Of a stretch of DNA of 6,399 bases, positions 1-5,350 are shown piece by piece. The stretch lies in assembly GCA_021812205.1 (NCBI GenBank), contig JAKAOJ010000020.1:1-6399 (forward strand), in the 5' to 3' direction. The position numbers and the translations under genes were made by a program. Under the pieces are notes generated by a model. That model ran no database searches. It was not told the origin of the DNA and saw only the letters and a list, made by a program, of their open reading frames with translations. Numbering within the stretch: the first letter of the stretch is position 1; each line of letters begins with the position of its first letter. The stretch is from Microcaldota archaeon (lineage in GTDB: Archaea > Micrarchaeota > Micrarchaeia > Micrarchaeales > Micrarchaeaceae).

Positions 1-442
1 CCCTGCCGATTCTGCTTATCTCCTCTTCGTCCTTTACTACGCGCGCCTGGGCAAACAGCGCGCTGGCGTCCTTGATGCTTTTTGGCTTTGAGTGCTTTTT
101 GAGGAATCTGTAGTATGAATACGGAATGAAGGCTCCGTCTATGCCGACGCGCCTGTTGTTGAGGAGGGCGTTAAGCTCCTTCTGGAGTCCGGCTCTGCCT
201 CTGATAACCTTGACCTCCATCCCTACGGGCTTCTCTGCTGCGGCTATGCCTTCCTCGAGGTCTGACGTAAGGAGCGTCACCCCATCCCGCGTGGCTACAA
301 GCACTGACTGCTCGAAGACCCCACCCTCGAAGCCCGTCAGGTACGTGAAGTTGGCATCCTTCTCCTCCGTGTTCATGATGAACAGCGCATCAAATTGTTC
401 TTCAGCGAAAAGTTTCTTCAGCCTCGGCCTGATATTGTACAT
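1..442 (-). CDS. pepQ: Xaa-Pro aminopeptidase/dipeptidase (M24 family), N-terminal part, truncated by window edge
   Basis: This is a metallopeptidase that removes residues next to proline, acting in the cytoplasm in peptide turnover. The visible 147 residues form the creatinase/prolidase N-terminal domain. They begin MYNIRPRLKKLFAEE and include the segments DALFIMNT and FTYLTGFEGG, and near the cut a R-V-V-K-D-E-E-E-I stretch, which is the usual link between this domain and the pita-bread catalytic domain. The metal-binding catalytic half lies outside the window, so the exact specificity (PepQ or PepP type) cannot be told. The ATG at 442 is chosen because it gives a normal N-terminus and lies 34 bp from the centre of a TATA box; an in-frame stop lies about 35 nt upstream. 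No Shine-Dalgarno motif is seen, so the mRNA is probably leaderless or nearly so. The gene is divergent from thymidylate kinase. Confidence 0.85.
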   Translation of the reverse strand, partial: MYNIRPRLKKLFAEEQFDALFIMNTEEKDANFTYLTGFEGGVFEQSVLVATRDGVTLLTSDLEEGIAAAEKPVGMEVKVIRGRAGLQKELNALLNNRRVGIDGAFIPYSYYRFLKKHSKPKSIKDASALFAQARVVKDEEEISRIGR

Positions 443-470
443 AGCGTCACATTGCCCAATTGACTGCTCA

Positions 471-482
471 ATTTTTTATATG
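471..482. promoter_or_regulatory. Shared bidirectional TATA box between pepQ and tmk
   Basis: The sequence ATTTTTTATATG reads as TATAAAAAA on the minus strand and as a T-rich TTTTTTATA box on the plus strand. Its 8-bp core (473-480) is centred at 476.5, exactly midway between the pepQ start (442) and the tmk start (511). Archaeal transcription usually starts about 25 bp from the TATA centre, so both transcripts would have leaders of roughly 10 nt or less. No other comparably strong TATA-like box was seen in this 68-bp gap. Whether the box works in both directions is inferred from spacing. Confidence 0.6.
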
Positions 483-501
483 TGCATTTCTATGGTTGAA
501 A

Positions 502-505
502 GGTG
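502..505 (+). promoter_or_regulatory. Shine-Dalgarno GGTG for tmk
   Basis: GGTG is complementary to the archaeal 16S rRNA 3' end and lies 5 nt before the ATG at 511. It decides against the upstream in-frame ATG at 460, which would place 17 non-conserved residues in front of the P-loop domain and would lie upstream of the TATA box. Confidence 0.6.
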
Positions 506-510
506 CAAGC

Positions 511-1083
511 ATGGTCTTCGTCGTGATTGAGGGCATAGCCGGCTCGGGCAAGAGCACGCAGGTGAGGATGCTGTGCGAGAGGCTAGCTGCAGAGGGCCGC
601 AACGTGATACAGACAAAGGAACCTACCGATGGCCCCATAGGGACACTTGCCAAGAGCATGCTGAAGGACAGGGCCCCATTCTACGGCCTTACACTGCAGC
701 TGCTCTTCGCTGCCGACCGCAGCGAGCACATGAAGGGCCTCAAGAGCGCTGTAGCGAGCCGTAGCGCCGTGGTGGTGAGCGACAGGTACTACCATTCGAC
801 GATAGCATTCGGCGAGGCACTTGGAATCAACAGGGAGTATCTGGAGAAAATAAACGCCGCGTTCCCGAAGCCTGACATCACATTCGTACTGGACATAGGC
901 GTGGAGGAGGCATTGCGCCGCATCTCTGCAAGGATTAAGCCTGGTGCCTTGGAACGCCGCGAGATAATGAGGAAGGCCTACCGCTCGTACAGGAAGTTCA
1001 CCGGGGTGGTTTTTGTCGATGCAGAACGCAGCAGGGAGAGGATAAGCGACGAGCTGTTCAAGAGGGTGAAGAAACTCGTCTGA
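511..1083 (+). CDS. tmk: Thymidylate kinase (dTMP kinase)
   Basis: Phosphorylates dTMP to dTDP with ATP, the step that commits thymidylate to dTTP for DNA synthesis; cytosolic. The 190-residue protein has the family motifs in order: a P-loop GIAGSGKST (residues 8-16), a KEPTDGPIG motif (36-44) typical of TMP kinases, a FAADR segment (66-70) before the thymidine pocket, and VSDRYYHSTIAF (89-100) matching the DRY/H-S signature. A basic stretch around residues 142-155 (K-P-G-A-L-E-R-R) sits where the LID lies. The length is slightly short for the family (about 190-215) but complete. It starts at ATG 511 with a GGTG ribosome site. It is transcribed alone, divergent from pepQ and convergent with tRNA-Val. 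Identification rests on motifs and is strong. Confidence 0.95.
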   Translation: MVFVVIEGIAGSGKSTQVRMLCERLAAEGRNVIQTKEPTDGPIGTLAKSMLKDRAPFYGLTLQLLFAADRSEHMKGLKSAVASRSAVVVSDRYYHSTIAFGEALGINREYLEKINAAFPKPDITFVLDIGVEEALRRISARIKPGALERREIMRKAYRSYRKFTGVVFVDAERSRERISDELFKRVKKLV

Positions 1084-1155
1084 CGGTCAGGCCTGAATGA
1101 ATGCGAATGGTTTTACCGTTAGAAAAGATAACATTTGGGGCTTCTATGCATAACC

Positions 1156-1162
1156 TCTTTTT
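1156..1162 (+). terminator. Possible T-tract terminator after tmk
   Basis: TCTTTTT on the plus strand, about 75 nt after the tmk stop and just before the convergent tRNA gene, fits archaeal termination at short T tracts without a required hairpin. A 10-bp palindrome TCAGGCCTGA (1087-1096) lies immediately after the stop but has no T run beside it. No clear T tract serves the tRNA on the opposite strand; the best is a TCTTTTC at 1122-1128. The assignment is weak. Confidence 0.3.
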
Positions 1163-1167
1163 CAAGA

Positions 1168-1239
1168 TGGGCCCGTGGAGAATTGAACTCCAGGTCTCCC
1201 GCGTGTGAAGCGGACGTCTTACCACTCGACTACGGGCCC
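1168..1239 (-). tRNA. tRNA-Val (anticodon CAC)
   Basis: The minus strand folds into a full 72-nt cloverleaf. The acceptor is GGGCCCG paired with CGGGCCC (7 perfect pairs) followed by discriminator A. The D arm has 3 pairs with GG in the loop, and G15 can pair with C48. The anticodon stem has 5 pairs (one U-G) and the loop UUCACAC, giving anticodon CAC after U33, which reads the valine codon GUG. The variable loop is 5 nt. The T stem has 5 perfect pairs, G53-C61 included, with loop UUCAAUU. There is no intron, and CCA is not encoded (the next bases are TCT), as in most archaea. The gene is a single transcription unit with its own TATA box, convergent with tmk and divergent from the adenosyltransferase gene. 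Confidence 0.95.
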
Positions 1240-1263
1240 GAACGTAAAGCTCTGCCTGCTCTG

Positions 1264-1281
1264 CTTTATAGACCTTTATAG
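1264..1281. promoter_or_regulatory. Tandem TATA-like boxes between tRNA-Val and the adenosyltransferase gene
   Basis: The 8-mer CTTTATAG occurs twice, at 1264-1271 and 1274-1281, exactly 10 bp apart. Read on the minus strand each is CTATAAAG. The copy nearer the tRNA is centred about 29 bp from its mature 5' end; the other is centred about 36 bp before the GTG at 1314. Each copy could serve one direction. A further TATAAAA at 1297-1303 is too close to the GTG to drive it as an upstream promoter. Confidence 0.5.
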
Positions 1282-1304
1282 TTATTTTTGATAAGGTATA
1301 AAAG

Positions 1305-1308
1305 GGTG
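1305..1308 (+). promoter_or_regulatory. Shine-Dalgarno GGTG for the adenosyltransferase GTG start
   Basis: GGTG lies 5 nt before the GTG at 1314, the same motif and spacing as at tmk and htpX. It supports a GTG start that puts the conserved YTGTGDDG loop at residues 6-13, where it normally lies. Confidence 0.55.
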
Positions 1309-1313
1309 CTTTT

Positions 1314-1862
1314 GTGGCATCGGGTTTCTACACTGGTACAGGCGACGACGGCAGCACTGTTGTCGGAGCGGGGCGCATCGCGAAGGACAGCACCCTGATG
1401 CATGCAATAGGCGATGTCAGCGAGCTCAATGCAGTCCTCGGCGTTGTGCTGCAGAACCTTACCAGCGAAATTATATCAAAGCACGTGCGTGCAATACAGA
1501 ACGAGCTATTCGTGGTGGGCGCAGAGCTCGCCGCTAGCGAAGACCGGCGGTTCGCGCCCAAGCGCGTCGTATCAGAGCGCGAGGTAAAGGCACTTGAGGG
1601 AGCTACGGACGAAGTTGGAGCTAAGGCCGGACAGCTGAAATCGTTCGTGCTGCCGGGCGGGCCATCGGGTGCTGCATATCTCGATTATGCTGCAACTGTG
1701 GCGCGCAGGGCTGAAAGGTCCGTAGTAAGACTGTCATCCGAAAGGAAGAGCCTGAATCCAGCGCTGAAGGCATACCTTAACAGGCTGTCCTCATACCTGT
1801 TCTACGCAGCACGCTGCGTCAACAAGGAAGAGGGTGCCGAGGAGCAAAGGCCATCCTACTGA
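1314..1862 (+). CDS. pduO: Cob(I)alamin adenosyltransferase, PduO type
   Basis: Transfers the adenosyl group of ATP to cob(I)alamin, making adenosylcobalamin for B12-dependent enzymes; a cytosolic trimer in the family. The 182 residues carry the family landmarks in order: the N-terminal ATP-binding loop YTGTGDDGST (6-15), GDVSELNAVLG (33-43), FVLPGG (111-116), VARRAER (129-135) and YLNRLSSYLF (154-163). At the second motif the family's usual D-E-L-N reads S-E-L-N, so an Asp that forms a subunit salt bridge in studied homologues seems replaced by Ser36. The C-terminus, after C-V-N-K, is a short acidic tail. The start is GTG. No other B12 gene or B12-dependent enzyme is in the window, so its client is unknown. 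The 3' end overlaps scpB by 7 bp on the opposite strand. Confidence 0.9.
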   Translation: MASGFYTGTGDDGSTVVGAGRIAKDSTLMHAIGDVSELNAVLGVVLQNLTSEIISKHVRAIQNELFVVGAELAASEDRRFAPKRVVSEREVKALEGATDEVGAKAGQLKSFVLPGGPSGAAYLDYAATVARRAERSVVRLSSERKSLNPALKAYLNRLSSYLFYAARCVNKEEGAEEQRPSY

Positions 1863-2356
1863 GATTCATGCTTGCCAGCCTCGCCAAGGCTGAAGTACTC
1901 CTTGAACTTGTCAGTCGTCTGCAGCTTCTTCGTCCGGCCGACGCGCTTCGCCGTCACGAAGTCGTTGTCGACCAGCTCCTTCATGTACTCGTAGGTAGAC
2001 GAGCCGAAGGCCTTGACAACGTCAGCCTGGTATATCGGCTCATTCCTGCTCACGTATGCAAGTATGCGCAGCGCGCCCTTCGTTATGTCAGGCTGCCCCG
2101 CAAGGCCATTGACCTTGCTGGCGTACGGCTCGGCGACAGTCAGCATGTACTTGCCGCCTATCTCAACAACGCTGAGCGCCCCTTTCCTCGCCTCATAGTC
2201 CGCTTGTAGTTCCCTGAGCGCCTTCGATATGTAGCCCAAGGACGCTATGCCTGTGGCCTGTGCGAGCTCCTCAGTGCTCATGGCCTTGCCAGTGACGAAG
2301 AGCGCAGCCTCTATGAGGCGCTTGGTTTCCTGCCCTGTCTCAGCCTGCTGGGGCAT
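1856..2356 (-). CDS. scpB: Segregation and condensation protein B
   Basis: A partner of the SMC-ScpA condensin, which organises and helps segregate the chromosome; ScpB dimers bind the linker of the kleisin ScpA. The 166-residue protein shows two winged-helix domains. The first is at about residues 8-80, with the wing strands A-L-S-V-V-E-I-G-G-K-Y-M-L-T-V. The second is at about 88-157, starting TKGALRILAYVSRNEPI and ending in a wing with L-Q-T-T-D-K-F-K-E-Y-F. This is the usual ScpB plan and length. The ATG at 2356 is chosen over in-frame TTG/GTG codons at 2359-2368 because GGTGA lies 5 nt before it. The start overlaps the end of scpA by 17 nt, which implies co-transcription and coupled translation. 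The smc gene itself is not in the window. Confidence 0.92.
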   Translation of the reverse strand: MPQQAETGQETKRLIEAALFVTGKAMSTEELAQATGIASLGYISKALRELQADYEARKGALSVVEIGGKYMLTVAEPYASKVNGLAGQPDITKGALRILAYVSRNEPIYQADVVKAFGSSTYEYMKELVDNDFVTAKRVGRTKKLQTTDKFKEYFSLGEAGKHESQ

Positions 2357-3068
2357 CACGCTCACCAAGAATCACGAATATCTCGTCGAAGAAACCGTCC
2401 TGCTTCATGGACAGGCGCCCCTTGTGCGCCAGGAAGAGCAGGGGAACGAACAGATCAAGCAGTATGCTGTCAGAGCTGCCGAAGAGCTTGGCGAGGCTGG
2501 CGAATGTCGTGGTCCTGTACCCGTCGACATTCTCCTTCACGAGCGCATAAACGCGCTCCATCTTCTCGTCTATGTCTTCGTTCTTGACGTAGAACTGCAC
2601 AGGTATGGACTGCGCCACCTCGCGCTCCTCCCTGTGCTGCACCATCTTCATCGCCTCGTCCAGGGCGTCCATCAGCTCAGCGAGCGTGATGCGCTTCCTT
2701 GGCTGCTGCCTAAGCCTTGGCGTGAGGCCTTCCACCGCAGGAAGCACGCGCTGGCCGGCAGCAAGCTGCTCTGGCTCATCCGCAGGCTCCTGCACCTCGA
2801 ATATCGAAATGCTGTCGCTCTTCATCCTGAGCAGTATCGAAGCTGCTAGCACAATGTTCGCAGGCGCGAACAGGTCCATGACCTTCATGCTGTGTATTAC
2901 CGACACATAGCTTTCCACAATCTTCGCTATGTCTATGTCCCAAGGGTCCAGCTCGTTCCTCTCCACCAGTTCTGCAAGGAGCTCCCGCCACGTGGCGTTC
3001 CTGACGAAATCCTCTAGGTCGAACGCCTTAGCTGGCGCAGAAACAACTCTCTCGATTGCGTCTGCCAT
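2340..3068 (-). CDS. scpA: Segregation and condensation protein A (kleisin)
   Basis: The kleisin that bridges the SMC heads and recruits ScpB. The 242-residue protein begins MADAIERVV. It has the ScpA hallmark NELDPWDIDIAKIVESYV (38-55), then a helix A-N-I-V-L-A-A-S-I-L-L-R-M-K-S (70-84) with the typical L-R-x-K-S ending. A low-conservation, Pro/Gln/Glu-rich linker follows (about 90-125). The C-terminal winged helix (about 190-236) includes L-L-D-L-F-V-P-L-L-F-L-A-H-K-G-R and a final G-F-F-D-E-I. The ATG at 3068 is preferred to the in-frame TTG at 3074. No Shine-Dalgarno motif precedes it, so initiation may rely on a short leader. It is first in the scpA-scpB operon and divergent from htpX. 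Confidence 0.92.
   Translation of the reverse strand: MADAIERVVSAPAKAFDLEDFVRNATWRELLAELVERNELDPWDIDIAKIVESYVSVIHSMKVMDLFAPANIVLAASILLRMKSDSISIFEVQEPADEPEQLAAGQRVLPAVEGLTPRLRQQPRKRITLAELMDALDEAMKMVQHREEREVAQSIPVQFYVKNEDIDEKMERVYALVKENVDGYRTTTFASLAKLFGSSDSILLDLFVPLLFLAHKGRLSMKQDGFFDEIFVILGERDAPAG
2362..2366 (-). promoter_or_regulatory. Shine-Dalgarno GGTGA for scpB, inside the end of scpA
   Basis: GGTGA on the minus strand with a 5-nt spacer (GCGTG) to the ATG at 2356. It lies within the last codons of scpA and decides the start of scpB, which has several possible start codons close together. Confidence 0.6.
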
Positions 3069-3109
3069 GCGCAAAGCCCGTGACTGGTCAGAACTATTGC
3101 GCCAGTAAA

Positions 3110-3118
3110 GTATTTATC
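3110..3118 (-). promoter_or_regulatory. TATA-like box for scpA-scpB
   Basis: Minus-strand GATAAATAC is centred about 46 bp before the scpA ATG, which predicts a leader of about 20 nt. It is flanked by the inverted pair GCCAG (3101-3105) and CTGGC (3126-3130). It is a moderate match to an archaeal TATA box. Confidence 0.45.
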
Positions 3119-3144
3119 TATGTTGCTGGCAAGGGGCATGTCGA

Positions 3145-3171
3145 GCACGTCGTGCCTTTGGAGGGCACGGC
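3145..3171. repeat. Cluster of inverted repeats upstream of htpX
   Basis: Two inverted repeats share an arm. GCACG-T-CGTGC occupies 3145-3155. CGTGCC (3151-3156) also pairs with GGCACG (3164-3169) across a 7-nt loop, and this extends to 8 pairs with a T-G wobble and a G-C pair. The cluster ends 10 bp before the htpX TATA-like element, the position expected for an operator that acts on htpX. Binding of a regulator is an inference, and chance occurrence is possible. Confidence 0.35.
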
Positions 3172-3180
3172 ATCTGGGAA

Positions 3181-3190
3181 AGGTATTAAA
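3181..3190 (+). promoter_or_regulatory. TATA-like box for htpX
   Basis: AGGTATTAAA, preceded by GGGAA (purine-rich as in a BRE), is centred about 47 bp before the htpX ATG and predicts a leader of about 20 nt that contains the GGTGGTG ribosome site. Confidence 0.45.
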
Positions 3191-3221
3191 GCATAAGCAG
3201 AGAATATCCGCCCTGGCGATT

Positions 3222-3228
3222 GGTGGTG
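3222..3228 (+). promoter_or_regulatory. Shine-Dalgarno GGTGGTG for htpX
   Basis: The second GGTG ends 5 nt before the ATG at 3234. It fixes this start against the in-frame ATG at 3120, which would add 38 residues without family resemblance and would lie upstream of the TATA-like box. Confidence 0.6.
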
Positions 3229-3233
3229 TCCCA

Positions 3234-4220
3234 ATGATCAGCACTGCGGCACTAAAGCTGCGGATGTACATAACACTGATACTATCATTTGCGATAGGCT
3301 TCACCATAATCTACGCGCTGCTGCTCTACATGGGGCTGAGCACATACTACATAATGGCATTTGCGGCGCTGTTCTTCCTATTCCAGTGGTACGCGTCGCC
3401 GTACATCCTCGCAAAAGCATCTCGCATACATTACATAAAAGACGATGAGTACCCACAGCTGCACACAATGGTCAAGGAGCTGGCAGTGCAGGCGGGCGTC
3501 CCTGAGCCGAAGATAGCAATCGCCCCTGTCAAGGAGCCCAATGCGTTCGTGTTCGGCCGCTCGCGGAAAAGCGCCACGCTGGTGGTCCACGAGGGCCTGC
3601 TCCCGCTACTAGATGCCAAGGAGCTGCGGGCGGTGCTGGCCCACGAGATAGGGCACCTGCGCCACAACGATGTCGTGGTGATGACAGTCGTGGCGTTCAT
3701 ACCAATGCTGGCGTACATAGTGGCGCAGAGCATGTTGTGGTCTGGCATGTGGGGGGAGGGAAGGAACAACGGCTCCTACATACTGCTCTTTGGGCTTCTG
3801 GCGTTCGTAGTGTACTTCATCGCAGAGCTGCTGGTTCTGTCGCTCTCCAGGACGAGAGAGAGCTTCGCCGACGAGTACTCTGCCACAAGCACAAAGAAGC
3901 CCGAGTACCTTGCGTCGGCACTGTTCAAGATAACGTCATCCAATGCCGGCGAGCAGAACGCATCGCGTGGGTCAACTGTGGCAAGGTCGCTCTACATCAT
4001 AGACTTCTTCAGCGCGGAGAAGGATGCTGATGACATAAAGAAGAACGCCTCTGCGATAAGGAAGCTAGTGCCGCAGGCTGACATAGAAGATCTGGTGAAG
4101 AAAGCGCACCAGGGCAGGCAGGGAATATTCGGTGTGCTGGGCGCGCTTCTCGCGACCCATCCCTCGACCTACAGGCGCATCGTCGAGCTGGCCAAGATAA
4201 AGGAGGAGCAGAACTACTGA
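3234..4220 (+). CDS. htpX: HtpX-type membrane zinc metalloprotease (M48 family)
   Basis: A membrane-bound protease that degrades misfolded membrane proteins, with the active site facing the cytoplasm. The 328-residue protein has two N-terminal hydrophobic segments (about 11-33 and 38-60), the conserved E-P-N-A-F-V-F-G strand (101-108), and the zinc motif HEIGH (137-141) in AVLAHEIGHLRHND. Two more hydrophobic segments follow (about 148-168 and 182-204). The third zinc ligand is expected at Glu209 in SRTRESFADEY, followed by the conserved Ala-Asp pair. The C-terminal ATHPSTYRRI (297-306) matches the THP-x-x-x-R-I ending of the family. All catalytic residues are present, so it should be active. 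The length is a little above the bacterial norm (about 290). It is monocistronic and overlaps the end of trm5 by 7 bp tail to tail. Confidence 0.95.
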   Translation: MISTAALKLRMYITLILSFAIGFTIIYALLLYMGLSTYYIMAFAALFFLFQWYASPYILAKASRIHYIKDDEYPQLHTMVKELAVQAGVPEPKIAIAPVKEPNAFVFGRSRKSATLVVHEGLLPLLDAKELRAVLAHEIGHLRHNDVVVMTVVAFIPMLAYIVAQSMLWSGMWGEGRNNGSYILLFGLLAFVVYFIAELLVLSLSRTRESFADEYSATSTKKPEYLASALFKITSSNAGEQNASRGSTVARSLYIIDFFSAEKDADDIKKNASAIRKLVPQADIEDLVKKAHQGRQGIFGVLGALLATHPSTYRRIVELAKIKEEQNY

Positions 4221-5278
4221 GCAGAGGCCCTGCGCCTGCGCATTCCAAGCCTGATGTCGAGCACGACCTCTATTTCATCCCTGGAGTAGGGCCTGACCTC
4301 GCGCTTGCCTATGAACCTTGCGCTCCTCCCGTGCTCATGTGCAGTGAGCTTTATCCTTTCCTTGAGGGCATCCACGCCGTCTGACCTGCAGAACGCATAC
4401 AGGTGCACTGTGGCTGCAGGCTTTGCTATCATGAAGACGCTCGGCAGCATGTCAATGCTGACAGTCGGCATAGGGACTATGACCCTGTCGGCGTAGCCCT
4501 TCCTTGCATTCGCCACGCTTCTGAAGTCCCCCTGCACTGGCTCGACATTGCCTGTTTTGTTGAGCTTTATGTTCCTCTTCATGTACACGTATGCGCTCCG
4601 GTTAAGCTCTATTGCGAGCACAGAAGACATGGGGTGGTGCTTTGCTATCTCTATGGCGAACGGCCCCACGCCTGCGCCTGCAACTGCCACGCGCTCCCCA
4701 TTCCCTGCAAGCCTGTCCACCCTGCCCCTCTCGAAAGAGAGCCTGCCGGAAAAGAACGCCTTCCTTGCGTCGAACACAAAGGTGCAGCCGTTCTCCCTGT
4801 ACGTGGCAGTGTAGGTTTCTGCGCCATATATGTGCCTGAGCTTCCTTTTCCTGTAGACGCCGCTGACAGGGCCTGACTTCGCGAGCACCGTGCTTATGCC
4901 CTTGTTGGTTTCTATTATAGCGCGGCCCACCTCCTGCTCCCTGCCCTTCAGGTCGCCTGAAAGCTCGACTATAGCTATGTTGCCCAGTACGTCGTAGCCC
5001 CTTGCGACCATCCCCAGCTCGCGCTTGGTGAGGCGCTTCCTCAGCAGGTCCATGTACGTCGCGCGCACGATTCTGGGTTCGCCCTCGCGTTCTATGATGC
5101 GCGCCCCCTTTGGCACGCCTCCAATAACCTTTATAGCCTTTTGCCCATCTATAACTAGCGGTAACAACACATAGCGTGCGCTATTTAGGACCTTCATCCT
5201 CCTGTCGAGGAGGTTCTCTTTGGCGAGGAGGGCTCTTACGCGTTCAGCGCCATGCGCCCCCACCCTGAGATAACGCAT
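4214..5278 (-). CDS. trm5: tRNA (guanine-37-N1) methyltransferase, Trm5 type, with divergent catalytic motifs
   Basis: Trm5 methylates G37 next to the anticodon and prevents frameshifting. The 354 residues follow the archaeal three-domain plan: a small D1 domain (about 1-62, with ENLLDRRMKV and a YVLLPL strand), D2 (about 65-165, with GYDVLGNIAIVEL at 94-106), and a Rossmann SAM domain. The core includes FDARKAFFSGRLSFERGRV (169-187, with the conserved Glu183-Arg pair), GAGVGPF (201-207), IELNRSAY (223-230), NIKLNK (236-241) and VPMP (268-271). Compared with the Methanocaldococcus enzyme as I remember it, the Asp of V-V-D-M-F-A-G-V-G-P-F becomes Val199 and the Asn of N-L-P becomes Pro269. The ATG at 5278 aligns with the start of D1 and lies 34 bp from a TATA box; no ribosome site is seen. 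The frame stays open upstream, antisense to spt5 and rpl11, but that part is not coding. A related wyosine-pathway enzyme is less likely. Confidence 0.85.
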   Translation of the reverse strand: MRYLRVGAHGAERVRALLAKENLLDRRMKVLNSARYVLLPLVIDGQKAIKVIGGVPKGARIIEREGEPRIVRATYMDLLRKRLTKRELGMVARGYDVLGNIAIVELSGDLKGREQEVGRAIIETNKGISTVLAKSGPVSGVYRKRKLRHIYGAETYTATYRENGCTFVFDARKAFFSGRLSFERGRVDRLAGNGERVAVAGAGVGPFAIEIAKHHPMSSVLAIELNRSAYVYMKRNIKLNKTGNVEPVQGDFRSVANARKGYADRVIVPMPTVSIDMLPSVFMIAKPAATVHLYAFCRSDGVDALKERIKLTAHEHGRSARFIGKREVRPYSRDEIEVVLDIRLGMRRRRASAQ

Positions 5279-5306
5279 GTATACCGCATGAAGCAAATCT
5301 TCAATA

Positions 5307-5317
5307 CATATAAAAGG
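5307..5317. promoter_or_regulatory. Shared TATA box between trm5 and spt5
   Basis: CATATAAAAGG is centred at about 5312, 34 bp from the trm5 ATG and 39 bp from the spt5 TTG, so it fits both directions. A second element, CTATAAAG at 5326-5333, is only about 21 bp from the spt5 start. Transcripts from it would begin at or after that codon, so it is the poorer candidate. Confidence 0.55.
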
Positions 5318-5340
5318 CGTGAAAGCTATAAAGCATAAGA

Positions 5341-5346
5341 GGGGAG
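5341..5346 (+). promoter_or_regulatory. Purine-rich ribosome site GGGGAG for spt5
   Basis: GGGGAG, within a longer GAGGGGAG run, lies 4 nt before the TTG at 5351. It supports a TTG start; an in-frame TAA at 5336 rules out any start further upstream. Confidence 0.5.
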
Positions 5347-5350
5347 TCGA

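Noticed and set aside
460..510. Upstream start for tmk at the ATG at 460
   Set aside because: It would precede the TATA box, so that codon would not be transcribed, and it adds residues before a P-loop that normally sits at the extreme N-terminus.
126..530. Plus-strand open frame of 134 codons
   Set aside because: It lies opposite the pepQ N-terminal domain, which has clear family motifs; its Ser-rich product looks like an antisense shadow, and it runs across the pepQ/tmk promoter.
1087..1096. Palindrome TCAGGCCTGA just after the tmk stop as a terminator hairpin
   Set aside because: A perfect 10-bp palindrome leaves no loop, and no T run follows directly.
2247..2849. Plus-strand 200-codon frame opposite scpA and scpB
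   Set aside because: The composition is rich in His, Leu and Arg with no motif, and both minus-strand genes have clear family features.
3120..3233. Upstream extension of htpX from the ATG at 3120
   Set aside because: The 38 added residues resemble nothing in the family and span the inverted repeats and TATA-like box. The ATG at 3234 has GGTGGTG at the right distance.
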